DNA from: Chloroflexota bacterium
GTDB taxonomy: Bacteria; Chloroflexota; UBA4733
Length of the DNA: 64,000 nucleotides
NCBI GenBank assembly: GCA_023381895.1
Contig: JAMCTA010000029.1
Span: forward strand, 308-64,307
Direction: 5' to 3'
Below, piece after piece: positions 33,817 through 42,941 of this stretch. The notes beneath the pieces are model-generated. The model had not been told where the DNA came from. It saw only the letters and a list, made by a program, of their open reading frames with translations, and searched no databases. How positions within the stretch are numbered: position 1 is the stretch's first letter; each line of letters starts with the position of its first letter. The translations under genes and the position numbers were made by a program.

Positions 33817-34818
33817 GTGGAGTACCGTCAGTTTGGACGAACTGGTGTCAAGGTCAGCGTATTGTGCCTCGGGTGCATGATGTTTGGAGGGAAGACTTCA
33901 CCTGAGGACTCCTACCGCATCATCGACCGCGCAATTGACGCAGGCGTGAACTTCATTGATACGGCGAATGTGTACAGCCGGGGCCGCAGCGAGGAGGTGA
34001 CCGGCGAGGCTTTGAAGCGCAACGGCAAGAGGTCGAATGTCGTGCTAGCCACCAAGGTGCACGGCCGCATGGCTGATGATGATCCGAATGCGCAGTGGAC
34101 GAGTCGCCGTCATATCATTGAACAGTGCGAGGCGAGTCTGCGCCGCCTCCAGACGGATTACATCGATCTGTATCAGCTTCATCGTCCTCGCCCGGAGATC
34201 CCGATCGATGAGTCACTACGCGCACTCGACGATCTGGTGCGTGCCGGGAAAGTCCGCTACATCGGGACCAGCACCTTCGCGGCCTGGCAGCTCATGGAGT
34301 CGCTCTGGGTTTCCAAGGATCTGCATCTCAATCGTTTTGTCAGTGAGCAACCTCCCTACAACTTGCTCGACCGGCGAATCGAGCGCGAGCTCATCCCGAT
34401 GGCCCAGACCTACGGGGTAGGGATCATCCCTTGGAGTCCGCTCGCGGGTGGGTTTCTCACCGGCAAGTATCGTCGAGACGGACAGGCTCCTGAAGGAAGC
34501 CGTTTGTCAAACAATCAAAACCTCCAGCGCCGTGTCAGCGAAGGAGCGTATGACATCGTCGAGAAGCTCGAGCCGCTGGCCGCACAGAAGGGTTGCACCC
34601 TCTCGCAGCTGGCGCTAGCCTGGTGTGCTCAACAGCCGGGTGTTACCAGCCCCATCATCGGACCGCGCACAATAGAGCAGCTGGAAGACAATCTCAAGGC
34701 CGTAGAGGTCGTCATCACTGACGCTGATCGTGCGCAGATCGACGAGATCTCGCCACGTGGCACCCACGTCTCGCCTTACTATGAGGCTGATTTTGGTCCG
34801 CACCAGCACCGTTGGTGA
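33817..34818 (+). CDS. Aldo/keto reductase
   Basis: NADPH-dependent (alpha/beta)8 oxidoreductase of the KCNAB/YghZ-like group. The catalytic tetrad is visible: the Asp in FIDTANVYSRGRSEE with its Tyr, the Lys in VLATKVHG and the His in YQLHRPRPEIPIDESL. The cofactor motif is near the end, SPIIGPRTIEQLEDNLKA. Further marks are KVRYIGTSTFAAWQL and GIIPWSPLAGGFLTGKY. GTG 33817 (VEYRQFGRTG) has GGGAAGGGA upstream and begins exactly at the family N-terminus; the open frame to 33451 is not coding. The product is 333 residues. A strong hairpin follows the gene. Confidence 0.92.
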   Translation: MEYRQFGRTGVKVSVLCLGCMMFGGKTSPEDSYRIIDRAIDAGVNFIDTANVYSRGRSEEVTGEALKRNGKRSNVVLATKVHGRMADDDPNAQWTSRRHIIEQCEASLRRLQTDYIDLYQLHRPRPEIPIDESLRALDDLVRAGKVRYIGTSTFAAWQLMESLWVSKDLHLNRFVSEQPPYNLLDRRIERELIPMAQTYGVGIIPWSPLAGGFLTGKYRRDGQAPEGSRLSNNQNLQRRVSEGAYDIVEKLEPLAAQKGCTLSQLALAWCAQQPGVTSPIIGPRTIEQLEDNLKAVEVVITDADRAQIDEISPRGTHVSPYYEADFGPHQHRW

Positions 34819-34829
34819 ACCCTCGCGAG

Positions 34830-34857
34830 GGATAGGGGCTGTGTTCAGCCCCTATCC
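34830..34857 (+). terminator. Hairpin after the aldo/keto reductase gene
   Basis: GGATAGGGGCTG and CAGCCCCTATCC form a perfect 12-bp stem with loop TGTT, twelve bases after the stop codon. No T-run follows; the position suggests termination or 3'-end protection. Confidence 0.6.
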
Positions 34858-34914
34858 TCCCCGGACGGTGAGTGACGGCGGCGAAGCTGCAAGACATCTG
34901 CAACACTACCGTCG

Positions 34915-34943
34915 TTGACATTTGTTCTTGCAATCGGTACAAC
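34915..34943 (+). promoter_or_regulatory. Predicted sigma-70-type promoter of the ilv-leu operon
   Basis: TTGACA (exact -35) at 34915-34920, 17 bases, then TACAAC (4 of 6 for -10) at 34938-34943. The predicted start near 34950 is right where the T-box leader begins. Confidence 0.65.
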
Positions 34944-35197
34944 TTCATTCAACAATCAAAGAGCATAATGCTTCGAGGGGAAGTAGTAGGCGGAAGTGCC
35001 ATCGCAGCGAGTCGGGGAGCGGTGTGAGCCCGATGAGAGGCAGCCGTCGAACTCGTTCCTGAGTAGTCCTGGTGAACGCGGTTTTGCTGTCGAGTAGTCA
35101 GGGCCGGGGTCCCGCCGTTAGTTGGGTTCAAGTGGATGTGTCGGTTCATTTCATCGTGAGCCAGCATCAATACGGGTGGCACCGCGGGAGTTGAAGC

Positions 35198-35229
35198 TCT
35201 CGTCCCTAAGGGACGAGAGCTTTCTTTGT
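35198..35229 (+). terminator. First T-box terminator
   Basis: GCTCTCGTCCC and GGGACGAGAGC form a perfect 11-bp stem with loop TAA, followed by TTTCTTT. It competes with the antiterminator containing the first T-box. Confidence 0.85.
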
Positions 35230-35285
35230 AGCCGGTGTTCTTCCGCATCGATGGCGCATCAACGAGGGTGGTACCGCGGGCTTGC

Positions 35286-35321
35286 TCGTCCCTCTGCGAA
35301 GGCAGAGGACGAGCTTTTTCG
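35286..35321 (+). terminator. Second T-box terminator
   Basis: GCTCGTCC-CTCTGC pairs with GCAGAG-GACGAGC (one bulged base) and is followed by TTTTT. It lies 43 bases before the ilvB start. Confidence 0.85.
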
Positions 35322-35364
35322 TTCTGGGGGCGTTTTTAGCGATAAGGAGGTCACGGTAACTGAG

Positions 35365-37035
35365 ATGAAACTCAACGGCGCCCATATTGTCTGTGAGTCA
35401 CTGGTCCGTCTGGGGGTTGATACTATTTTCGGCATCCCGGGTGGGACGGTGCTAGACCTCTACGACGTGCTTCCCCAGTATCCGCAACTGCGGCACGTGC
35501 TTGTTCGCCATGAGCAAGCAGCAGCGTTTGCCGCGGATGCCTACTCACGGGCAACAGGGCGCGTCGGTGTCGCGCTCGTGACTTCAGGGCCAGGGGCAAC
35601 GAACACTGTCACTGGAATCGCGAACGCAATGATGGACTCTTCGGGATTCGTCGTCATCACTGGCAATGTGTCGCAGCAGCTCATGGGGAGTGATGCCTTC
35701 CAGGAATGCGACATTACTGGCGTTACGCTCCCGATCACCAAGCACAACTACGTTGTGGAGCGAGTTGACCACCTGGCCCGAACGATCAAGGAGGCCTTCC
35801 ACATCGCCGGCACAGGGCGGCGCGGCCCGGTGCTGATTGACATTCCCCGCAACCTTTTTGGGGAAGAAGTCGAGTTTGAGTGGCCACAGAAAGTCGATCT
35901 ACCAGGTTACCGGCCGACGCGGCAAGGTCATCCGCGCCAGATCAAGCAGGCCGCAGAGGTAATCAATAGCGCGAAGCGTCCGGTGATCATTGCCGGCCAC
36001 GGCGTGATCTGCTCCCAGGCGTACAGCCAGCTGCGGCAGCTTGCAGAGAAGGCCGACATCCCAGTAATCTGGACGCTGATGGGGGCGAGCGCCTTTCCGC
36101 GCAGTCACCGTCTGGATGTTGGTATGCCCGGGATGCATGGGATGGCCTACTCGAACCATGCTATCACGAACTCGGATGTGTTGATCGGTATCGGGTTGCG
36201 CTTCGACGATCGTGTGACGCAGAAGGTGTCGGCATTTGCACCCCACGCCAAGATCGTGCACATCGACATCGATCCAGCGGAGATCGGCAAGAACGTCAAG
36301 ACGTACGTGCCCATCGTCGGCGACGTTGCGCCGGTACTCGACTATCTCCTGCCCTTGGTAGAGGAGAGCTGCCATCGCGAGTGGATCGAGCAGATCGAGC
36401 ACTGGAAGCGCGAACATCCTTTGATCACGCCGCGAGCCCAGACGCCGCTACAAACCCCCTACATCATCAAGCTACTCTCTGATCTCACCGGCGGCGAGGC
36501 TTCCATCGTGACAGACGTGGGGCAGCATCAGATGTGGGTAGCGCAGTACTACTGGTTTAATCGATCCAACACGATGTTTACCGCTGGTGGCTTGGGCTCC
36601 ATGGGTTTTGGCCTTCCAGCCGCGATGGGGGTCGCAGCGGCGCGACCGGATGAAGACGTATGGGCAGTGCTAGGTGATGGCGGCTTTATGATGACCATGC
36701 AGGAGCTCGCTACCATCGCAGAGAATAACTTCCGCGTGAAGATCCTGGTAGTCAACAATAACTCACTCGGGATGGTGCACCAGTGGCAAACTATCATCTA
36801 CAAGAACAACATCGTTCACAGTGACTTTCAACGTCACCCTGACTTTGTCAAGCTCGGTGAGGCATTCGGTATTCCGACGTTCCGCACCACGACTCCGGAG
36901 GAATACGAGAGTGCTCTGCGCCGGGCTGAGGAGATCCCTGGACCGGCGATGATCGAAGCAGTCACTGTTGCATCCGAGAATGTCTACCCGATGGTCCGGC
37001 GTGGCCACGGCATTGCAGAGATGATTGAGGCGTGA
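35365..37035 (+). CDS. ilvB: Acetolactate synthase large subunit
   Basis: ThDP- and FAD-dependent enzyme for the first common step of valine, leucine and isoleucine synthesis. The N-terminal ThDP-binding Pyr domain has FGIPGGTVLDLYD and VRHEQAAAFAADAYSRATGR with the catalytic Glu. FAD-domain and central parts follow, and the C-terminal domain carries the GDGGFMMTMQELATIAENN diphosphate motif with Mg ligands. It is 556 residues, the normal length. ATG 35365 is chosen because homology begins there; the TAAGGAGG at 35343 is 14 bases away, rather far. It is the first gene after the T-box and overlaps ilvN by four bases. Confidence 0.96.
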   Translation: MKLNGAHIVCESLVRLGVDTIFGIPGGTVLDLYDVLPQYPQLRHVLVRHEQAAAFAADAYSRATGRVGVALVTSGPGATNTVTGIANAMMDSSGFVVITGNVSQQLMGSDAFQECDITGVTLPITKHNYVVERVDHLARTIKEAFHIAGTGRRGPVLIDIPRNLFGEEVEFEWPQKVDLPGYRPTRQGHPRQIKQAAEVINSAKRPVIIAGHGVICSQAYSQLRQLAEKADIPVIWTLMGASAFPRSHRLDVGMPGMHGMAYSNHAITNSDVLIGIGLRFDDRVTQKVSAFAPHAKIVHIDIDPAEIGKNVKTYVPIVGDVAPVLDYLLPLVEESCHREWIEQIEHWKREHPLITPRAQTPLQTPYIIKLLSDLTGGEASIVTDVGQHQMWVAQYYWFNRSNTMFTAGGLGSMGFGLPAAMGVAAARPDEDVWAVLGDGGFMMTMQELATIAENNFRVKILVVNNNSLGMVHQWQTIIYKNNIVHSDFQRHPDFVKLGEAFGIPTFRTTTPEEYESALRRAEEIPGPAMIEAVTVASENVYPMVRRGHGIAEMIEA

Positions 37036-37556
37036 AGCGACAACACATTCTCGTTGCCCTCGTGCAGAATCACGCGGGTGTGCTGAACCGTGTCGTCAGC
37101 CTGTTCCGGCGACGAGTATTCAACATCGATAGCCTGACGGTTGGGCGTACCGAGCGTGATGATGTCTCGCGTATGACCATCGTAGTCGACGGCGAGAACA
37201 CCGATGTTGAGCAAGTGGTGAAGCAGCTCTATAAGGTCATTGAAGTACTGAAAGTGTCGGATATCACGAGCGACCCGGTCGTGGTCACAGAGATCGCACT
37301 GATCAAGGTGACCGCATTACCAGCGCAGCGCGCGGAGATTGCCAGTCTAGCGGAGCTCTTTCGGGCGAAGATCGAAGATGTTGCAGCAGACTCAATGATT
37401 GTAGAGGTGACGGGTACCGAGACGAAGATTGAGAATCTGCTGAGCCTACTGCGCCCCTACGGCATCAAGGAAATGGTGAGGACAGGGGCAGTGGCTATGA
37501 CGCGAGGGGCCAGTGTGGCACGGATCAGTGAAGTGACGTTGGAAGCGGCAGGATAA
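37032..37556 (+). CDS. ilvN: Acetolactate synthase regulatory subunit
   Basis: Small subunit that activates IlvB and confers valine feedback. The N-terminal ACT domain has [34 protein letters not shown] and RMTIVVDG. The C-terminal ALS_ss domain follows ([20 protein letters not shown], and [14 protein letters not shown]). At 174 residues it is a standard length. GTG 37032 overlaps the ilvB stop as GTGA, a coupling arrangement. Five bases separate its stop from ilvC. Confidence 0.95.
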   Translation: MKRQHILVALVQNHAGVLNRVVSLFRRRVFNIDSLTVGRTERDDVSRMTIVVDGENTDVEQVVKQLYKVIEVLKVSDITSDPVVVTEIALIKVTALPAQRAEIASLAELFRAKIEDVAADSMIVEVTGTETKIENLLSLLRPYGIKEMVRTGAVAMTRGASVARISEVTLEAAG

Positions 37557-37560
37557 TCTT

Positions 37561-38565
37561 ATGGCAATGACGGTCTTCTACGATGCAGACGCAGATTTGG
37601 CTTTCCTTGAGGGGAAGACGGTTGCCGTTCTCGGCTATGGTAGCCAGGGGCATGCCCATTCCTTGAATCTGAAGGAGAGCGGCGTCAACGTGGTTGTGGG
37701 GCTGCGGCGCGGAAGTGCGTCGTGGGATCGAGCCCAGGCTGCGGGACTTCGCGTATTAACGGTGAGCGAAGCCGCCGCCGCTGGTACTGTCGTGATGATG
37801 CTCCTGCCTGATCAGACGCAGCGTGAGGTCTACGAGCGCGAAGTGCAGCAGAGTATGACCGAGGGCAAGACCCTCATGTTTGCCCACGGCTTCAACATCC
37901 ACTTCAACCAGATCCAGCCACCGAGATCTGTCGATGTAAGCATGGTTGCTCCGAAGGGGCCCGGGCATCTCGTACGTGAGGTTTACCAGAGTGGCGGCGG
38001 CGTCCCCTCACTCATCGCGATCCACAACGATGCGAGCGGTCGGGCGAAGGACATTGCGCTAGCCTATGCCAAGGGCATCGGCGGAACACGCGCTGGAGTG
38101 ATTCAGACGACGTTCCGCGACGAGACAGAGACAGACCTCTTTGGTGAGCAAGTGGTCCTGTGTGGTGGGCTCAGCGAGCTCATCAAGGCTGGATTCGACA
38201 CACTGGTGGAAGCTGGCTATCCACCGGAAATGGCCTACTTCGAATGCCTTCATGAGGTCAAGCTCATCGTCGATCTTATCTACCAGGGTGGCCTCGACTA
38301 CATGAACTACTCCATTAGTGACACGGCAGAGTATGGCAACTATAGCCGCGGTCCCCGCATTATCAACGAGCGCACGCGCGAGGAGATGCGTAAGATTCTG
38401 CTCGAGATCCAGAACGGCACGTTCGCCAAGGAATGGATTCTCGAGAACACTGCCGGCCGTCCGAGCTTCTTAGCAATGCGCCGACGCGAAGCGTCGTTGC
38501 CCGTTGAGACGGTCGGCAAGCAGCTTCGCTCGATGATGCCGTGGCTCAAGCGTCCACGAGAGTAG
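37561..38565 (+). CDS. ilvC: Ketol-acid reductoisomerase (class I)
   Basis: Converts acetolactate or acetohydroxybutyrate to the dihydroxy acid, the second step of the pathway. The Rossmann motif is [20 protein letters not shown], with a [12 protein letters not shown] cofactor loop of the class I NADPH type. Catalytic and metal residues are found in [23 protein letters not shown] and [33 protein letters not shown] is also conserved. The length of 334 residues is that of class I. ATG 37561 is used; a second ATG is two codons on. Confidence 0.97.
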   Translation: MAMTVFYDADADLAFLEGKTVAVLGYGSQGHAHSLNLKESGVNVVVGLRRGSASWDRAQAAGLRVLTVSEAAAAGTVVMMLLPDQTQREVYEREVQQSMTEGKTLMFAHGFNIHFNQIQPPRSVDVSMVAPKGPGHLVREVYQSGGGVPSLIAIHNDASGRAKDIALAYAKGIGGTRAGVIQTTFRDETETDLFGEQVVLCGGLSELIKAGFDTLVEAGYPPEMAYFECLHEVKLIVDLIYQGGLDYMNYSISDTAEYGNYSRGPRIINERTREEMRKILLEIQNGTFAKEWILENTAGRPSFLAMRRREASLPVETVGKQLRSMMPWLKRPRE

Positions 38566-38592
38566 CTTTCAGGAGGGGAGGGAGCAACGCCC

Positions 38593-40134
38593 GTGACAGA
38601 TCGCATCCGCTTTTTCGATACCACTCTGCGCGATGGAGAGCAGGCTCCTGGAGCAACTCTGACCCTTCAAGAGAAAGTGGAGATCGCGCGGGCACTTTGC
38701 CTCCTTGGCGTTGACGTGATCGAAGCCGGCTTCCCACAGACGTCTCAGGGAGACTTTGATGCTGTGCGCGCCGTCTGTACGGCCGTGACCGGACGTCAGG
38801 TCGCTGCACTTTCTGGATTCAAGCTCGAGCAGATCGACCGCACGTGGGAGGCCATCCGAGAGGCTGAGGCCCCCCTGCTCCACATTGTACTCTCCACCTC
38901 AGACATCCACTTGCACGACTATCTTGGTATCAGTCGCGAGCAAGCGATCGAGCTGTGCCGCACAGCAGTGCGCCATGCACGCAAGTACACTCCCTTCATC
39001 GAATTCTCGGCGATGGATGCGGCACGCTCAGATCGCGACTTTGTGTGCAGGATCTTCGAGACTGCTATCGCTGAGGGAGCTCTCGTGGTGAACTACCCGG
39101 ACACGGTCGGGTATGCCCAGCCACGGGACTTCGGGGCGGCAGTGCGCTACGTCAAAGAGCACGTACCGGGTATCGAGAAGGCGATTCTCAGCGTTCATTG
39201 CCATGACGACCTCGGGTTGGCTACCGCAAACTCCCTCGCTGCAATCGAAAATGGGGCCGCTCAGGTTGAAGGCACCATCAATGGGGTGGGTGAGCGAGCC
39301 GGTAACACTGCGCTCGAAGAGGTGATCATGGCGCTGGTCACCCGTAAGGATTACTTCAAGAAGGACGTCTCTCACATCGATACACGCCAGGTTGCGCGTG
39401 TCAGTCGCCTTGTGAGTCGAAGCACGGGTTGTGTTGTGCCGCCCAACAAGGCTGTCGTTGGAGCCAACGCCTTCGCCCATTCTTCTGGCCTCCATCAGGC
39501 TGGAATGATGCGTAACCCGCTGACTTTCGAGATTATGCAGCCAGAGATGGTCGGTCAGGGTGACTCGCAGATCATCCTGGGAAAGACGTCGGGACGGCAC
39601 GCCTTTAGTGAGCATCTACGCAAGATAGGCTATCATCTCAGTGACACTCAGCTCTCCAGCGCATTTCTGCGTTTCAAGGAGATTGCCGATAAGAAGAAGG
39701 AAATCCTGGATGCAGACCTGGAGGCGCTAGTCGAGGCGGAGTTTCGCCAGAAAGTACAGCACTTTACCCTTGAGCACGTACAGGTGACGTGTGGCGATCA
39801 TGCGGTTCCGACTGCTACCGTCCGGCTCTCGACACAGTCGGGAAGCGAGCTGCAGGAGGCGGCAACGGGCACGGGGCCGGTTGATGCGATTTACCGCGCG
39901 ATTAACCGAATGGTGAATATCTCGAATCGACTCGAGGAATACACGGTACAGTCGGTTACCCAGGGACTCGATGCACAAGCCGATGTGCGTATCCGCATCG
40001 AGGTTGATGAACAGATCTATGTCGGCCGAGCGGCTAGCACAGACATCATCGTGGCAAGCGCGCAGGCTCTTGTCGATGCGCTGAACCGTTGTGTTGAATC
40101 CCGTTCTCGCCGGCCAGCTGAAGCCTCTGCGTAG
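38593..40134 (+). CDS. leuA: 2-Isopropylmalate synthase
   Basis: Condenses acetyl-CoA with 2-ketoisovalerate, the first leucine-specific step. The catalytic TIM barrel starts IRFFDTTLRDGEQAPGATL and has the metal motif VHCHDDLGLATANSLAA, GTINGVGERAGN and SSGLHQAGM. The C-terminal LeuA dimer/regulatory domain (about residues 375-500) is intact (GTGPVDAIYRAINRM), so leucine feedback is likely. At 513 residues it is the standard length. GTG 38593 is preceded by AGGAGGGGAGGGAG. It stands 27 bases after ilvC. Confidence 0.95.
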   Translation: MTDRIRFFDTTLRDGEQAPGATLTLQEKVEIARALCLLGVDVIEAGFPQTSQGDFDAVRAVCTAVTGRQVAALSGFKLEQIDRTWEAIREAEAPLLHIVLSTSDIHLHDYLGISREQAIELCRTAVRHARKYTPFIEFSAMDAARSDRDFVCRIFETAIAEGALVVNYPDTVGYAQPRDFGAAVRYVKEHVPGIEKAILSVHCHDDLGLATANSLAAIENGAAQVEGTINGVGERAGNTALEEVIMALVTRKDYFKKDVSHIDTRQVARVSRLVSRSTGCVVPPNKAVVGANAFAHSSGLHQAGMMRNPLTFEIMQPEMVGQGDSQIILGKTSGRHAFSEHLRKIGYHLSDTQLSSAFLRFKEIADKKKEILDADLEALVEAEFRQKVQHFTLEHVQVTCGDHAVPTATVRLSTQSGSELQEAATGTGPVDAIYRAINRMVNISNRLEEYTVQSVTQGLDAQADVRIRIEVDEQIYVGRAASTDIIVASAQALVDALNRCVESRSRRPAEASA

Positions 40135-40225
40135 CGCCGTTCGCCGCGTTGCGAGGCTTCTGGCAGAACAATACTCCGGTCGGAGCGTACCGGCCGCATC
40201 ATGAATGCAACAGAGAGGTTGGCGC

Positions 40226-41311
40226 ATGCCCCGAATTGCGGTGCTTCCCGGCGACGGCATTGGACCCGAAGTCATCCGCGAGGGTATCGCCGTGATCAAG
40301 GCGGCTCTCGGTGCGAAGGCGGCGACGTGGGAGTTCGTGGAGGCGCCGGTTGGCTGGGCTGCGATCGACGTCTCTGGGACGGCGCTGCCGGATGACACAT
40401 TGCGACTGTGCCAGGAGAGTGATGCCATCTTCTTTGGCGCTGTTGGTCTACCAGACCGCGATGCGACGCTTCCTCTGGCGGAGCGTCCAGAGACGAAGGC
40501 GCTTCTGGCGTTACGCCGTGGCCTCTTCGCTAATCTGCGACCGGCGATCCTCTACCCCGAGTTCTCCAGTTTCTCAGTGCTCCGCGAGGACAAGGTCGCT
40601 CATGGCATCGACATCTTGATTATTCGTGAGCTCACTGGTGGACTGTACTTTGGCAAGCCCAAGGGTCGTGAGCCTGACGCCTCTGGGGCACGCGCCATCG
40701 ATACGATGGTGTACACCACAGGTGAAATCGAGAGAATTGCCCATGTTGCATTCCAAGCAGCGCGGGTGCGCCGGAAAAATCTATGTTCGGTCGATAAGGC
40801 GAACATTCTGGCAACATCGCAACTCTGGCGCGAAGTGATTACGGCCGTCAGCTCGGACTTCCCCGATGTGGCACTTCGTCATATGTACGTCGATGCCTGC
40901 GCTATGGAGCTCTTGAGAAACCCTGCCGCATTCGATGTCATCCTTACGGAGAATACCTTCGGGGATATTCTCTCCGATGAGGCCTCGATGCTCGTGGGCT
41001 CTCTGGGGATGCTGCCATCGGCCTGCCTTGGGAACGGTTCCTTGCCTGGATTCTATGAGCCTATTCACGGTTCTGCACCAGACATCGCGGGGAAAGACAT
41101 CGCCAACCCCCTCGCTACCATTCTGACTGGAGCAATGCTGCTCCGCTATTCCTTCGGCCTGGATGCTGAAGCACAAGCTATTGAGCAGGCCGTCAAGAGG
41201 GTGTTGCGAGCTGGATTCCGTACCCAGGATCTACTTGCGGCCGGAGGGCGGGCGATATCTACCAGTGACATGGGACGTCTCGTGGCTCAAGCGGTGAAGG
41301 AAGCCCAGTAA
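40226..41311 (+). CDS. leuB: 3-Isopropylmalate dehydrogenase
   Basis: NAD-dependent oxidative decarboxylation in leucine synthesis; also used in the citramalate route to isoleucine. The start is IAVLPGDGIGPEVIREG. LLALRRGLFANLRPA is the LeuB-type substrate loop, followed by RELTGGLYFGKPKGRE, the catalytic VDKANILATSQLWREV, and GSLGMLPSACLG and YEPIHGSAPDIAGKDIANP. ATG 40226 has AGAGAGG upstream; the frame is open from 40205. The product is 361 residues. Its stop and the cimA start share one base. leuC and leuD, needed for the intermediate isomerisation, are not in the operon or the window. Confidence 0.95.
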   Translation: MPRIAVLPGDGIGPEVIREGIAVIKAALGAKAATWEFVEAPVGWAAIDVSGTALPDDTLRLCQESDAIFFGAVGLPDRDATLPLAERPETKALLALRRGLFANLRPAILYPEFSSFSVLREDKVAHGIDILIIRELTGGLYFGKPKGREPDASGARAIDTMVYTTGEIERIAHVAFQAARVRRKNLCSVDKANILATSQLWREVITAVSSDFPDVALRHMYVDACAMELLRNPAAFDVILTENTFGDILSDEASMLVGSLGMLPSACLGNGSLPGFYEPIHGSAPDIAGKDIANPLATILTGAMLLRYSFGLDAEAQAIEQAVKRVLRAGFRTQDLLAAGGRAISTSDMGRLVAQAVKEAQ

Positions 41312-42873
41312 TGAAGAAGATAGAGCTATTCGATACCACGCTTCGTGATGGGTCACAGCGCGAGGGCGTGAATTTCACCCTTGCCGACAAGTTGAAGATT
41401 GCTCGCCGTCTCGATGAGTTTGGCATCACCTTCATCGAAGGAGGCTATCCAGGCTCTAATGCTAAGGACATTGAGTTCTTCCGCGAGGCATCGCACCGCC
41501 AGTGGGCCAGCTCGACGATCGTGGCCTTTGGCAGCAGCAGGCGGAAAGATGCCCTCGCTGCGGAAGATGAAGGGTTACGTACCCTCGTCAGTTCGGATGT
41601 AAGAGCCGCGTGTATCGTTGTGAAGGCGTCCGAATTCCACGTGACCAAGGTGCTCCAAACGGCGCTGGAAGAAAATCTCCGCATGGTGAGCGATTCTGTG
41701 CTTTTCCTCAAGGAGCACCTGCCGATAGTGATGGTCGATCTCGAGCACTACTTCGACGGCCTGAAGCTGAATGAGCACTACACCCTTGCAGTGCTTCGTG
41801 CCGCCCTCGAAGCTGGGGCAGATCGCCTCGTGCTCTGCGACACGAATGGAGGATCTCTTCCTGAAGAAGTCGCACGTGGTGTCGATCTCGCTGTGGCAAT
41901 TGCGCCTGACATCATCGGCATCCACGCTCATAATGACTGTGAATTGGGTGTTGCCAACACCCTGATTGCCGTGCAGCACGGCGCTATGCACGTTCAGGGA
42001 ACTATCAACGGCTTTGGTGAGCGGTGCGGCAACGCCAACCTGTGCTCGATCATCCCGAATCTGCAGTTGAAGATGGGCTATGACTGTCTTCCTGCACGGC
42101 AGCTCCGCGAGCTCACCGATGTTTCCAAGTTTGTGTGCGAAGTGGCTAATCTCGCTCACGACAACCACTTGCCGTACGTCGGTGAGAGCGCTTTTGCCCA
42201 CAAGGCGGGTTACCACACCAACGCGATGCTGAAAGATCCTACGACATACCAGCACATCGATCCGAGCATCGTAGGGAATCGACAGCGCGTGTTGGCCTCT
42301 GATCTCTCGGGCCGGAGCACGTTCCGGTTCAAGGCCACAGAGTTTGGGATCAACCTCAGTGACAATGCCGCGATCACAAAGGAAGTCGCCGAACAGGTCA
42401 AGTTCCTCGAATCACAGGGGTATGAGTTCGAGGCTGCCGAGGCTTCGCTCGAGCTGCTTATGCGCCGAGCCGACCCTAGCTATGTCCCACCGTTCCGCAT
42501 CATCGACTTGGTTGTGATGATGGAGAAGCGTGGTGAGGCAGCTACATTTGCGGAGGCCACGGTCAAGCTCAGTGTGAGTGATGAAGTTGTTCACACGGTG
42601 GCTGATGGGAATGGCCCAGTCAATGCTCTGGATGCCGCCCTACGCAAAGCGTTGCTCCCCCACTTTCCCCAATTGAAGGACGTGCGCTTAGAGGATTACA
42701 AGGTGCGCGTGCTCGACGAAGCCGCCGGAACGGCTGCGTGGGTGCGTGTATTGATTGAGTCATCTGATGGGAAACGCACGTGGAGTACCGTTGGGGGCTC
42801 CTCTAACGTCATCGAGGCGAGCTGGCGCGCTCTTGCCGATAGCCTCGAATATGCTTTGCAACGCCAGTCGTAG
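41311..42873 (+). CDS. cimA: (R)-citramalate synthase
   Basis: Condenses pyruvate and acetyl-CoA to citramalate, opening a threonine-independent route to 2-ketobutyrate and isoleucine. It is clearly of the CimA type and not a second LeuA: LFDTTLRDGSQREGVNFTLA, FIEGGYPGSN, LCDTNGGSLPEEV, HAHNDCELGVANTL, NGFGERCGNANL and AFAHKAGYHTNAML are characteristic of that group. A C-terminal allosteric domain follows from about residue 390. The product is 520 residues. ATG 41311 overlaps the leuB TAA by one base. It is the last gene of the operon. Confidence 0.93.
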   Translation: MKKIELFDTTLRDGSQREGVNFTLADKLKIARRLDEFGITFIEGGYPGSNAKDIEFFREASHRQWASSTIVAFGSSRRKDALAAEDEGLRTLVSSDVRAACIVVKASEFHVTKVLQTALEENLRMVSDSVLFLKEHLPIVMVDLEHYFDGLKLNEHYTLAVLRAALEAGADRLVLCDTNGGSLPEEVARGVDLAVAIAPDIIGIHAHNDCELGVANTLIAVQHGAMHVQGTINGFGERCGNANLCSIIPNLQLKMGYDCLPARQLRELTDVSKFVCEVANLAHDNHLPYVGESAFAHKAGYHTNAMLKDPTTYQHIDPSIVGNRQRVLASDLSGRSTFRFKATEFGINLSDNAAITKEVAEQVKFLESQGYEFEAAEASLELLMRRADPSYVPPFRIIDLVVMMEKRGEAATFAEATVKLSVSDEVVHTVADGNGPVNALDAALRKALLPHFPQLKDVRLEDYKVRVLDEAAGTAAWVRVLIESSDGKRTWSTVGGSSNVIEASWRALADSLEYALQRQS

Positions 42874-42941
42874 CGCGCACTTTTCCGGGAACAGCCTATC
42901 TCGTGCCGTGCGGCTGCTGTGAACTGAGAGAGCTAGGTTCA

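Larger units (their letters stand above)
34950..35321 (+). ncRNA. T-box riboswitch leader with two successive antiterminator/terminator units
   Basis: Leader RNA that senses uncharged tRNA and controls the operon behind it. Stem I features lie at about 34970-35070: AAGTAGTA on the 5' side, GCAGCGAG, the distal TCGGG/CCCGA hairpin with GGTGTGA, and GAACTCG on the 3' side. If the specifier follows GAA, it is CTC (Leu), which would suit the operon, but I could not verify the fold. The conserved T-box appears twice: GGGTGGCACCGCGG at 35176-35189 and GGGTGGTACCGCGG at 35268-35281, each followed by its own terminator. Only about 38 bases separate the first terminator from the second T-box, so there is one stem I for two cores. 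Confidence 0.85.
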
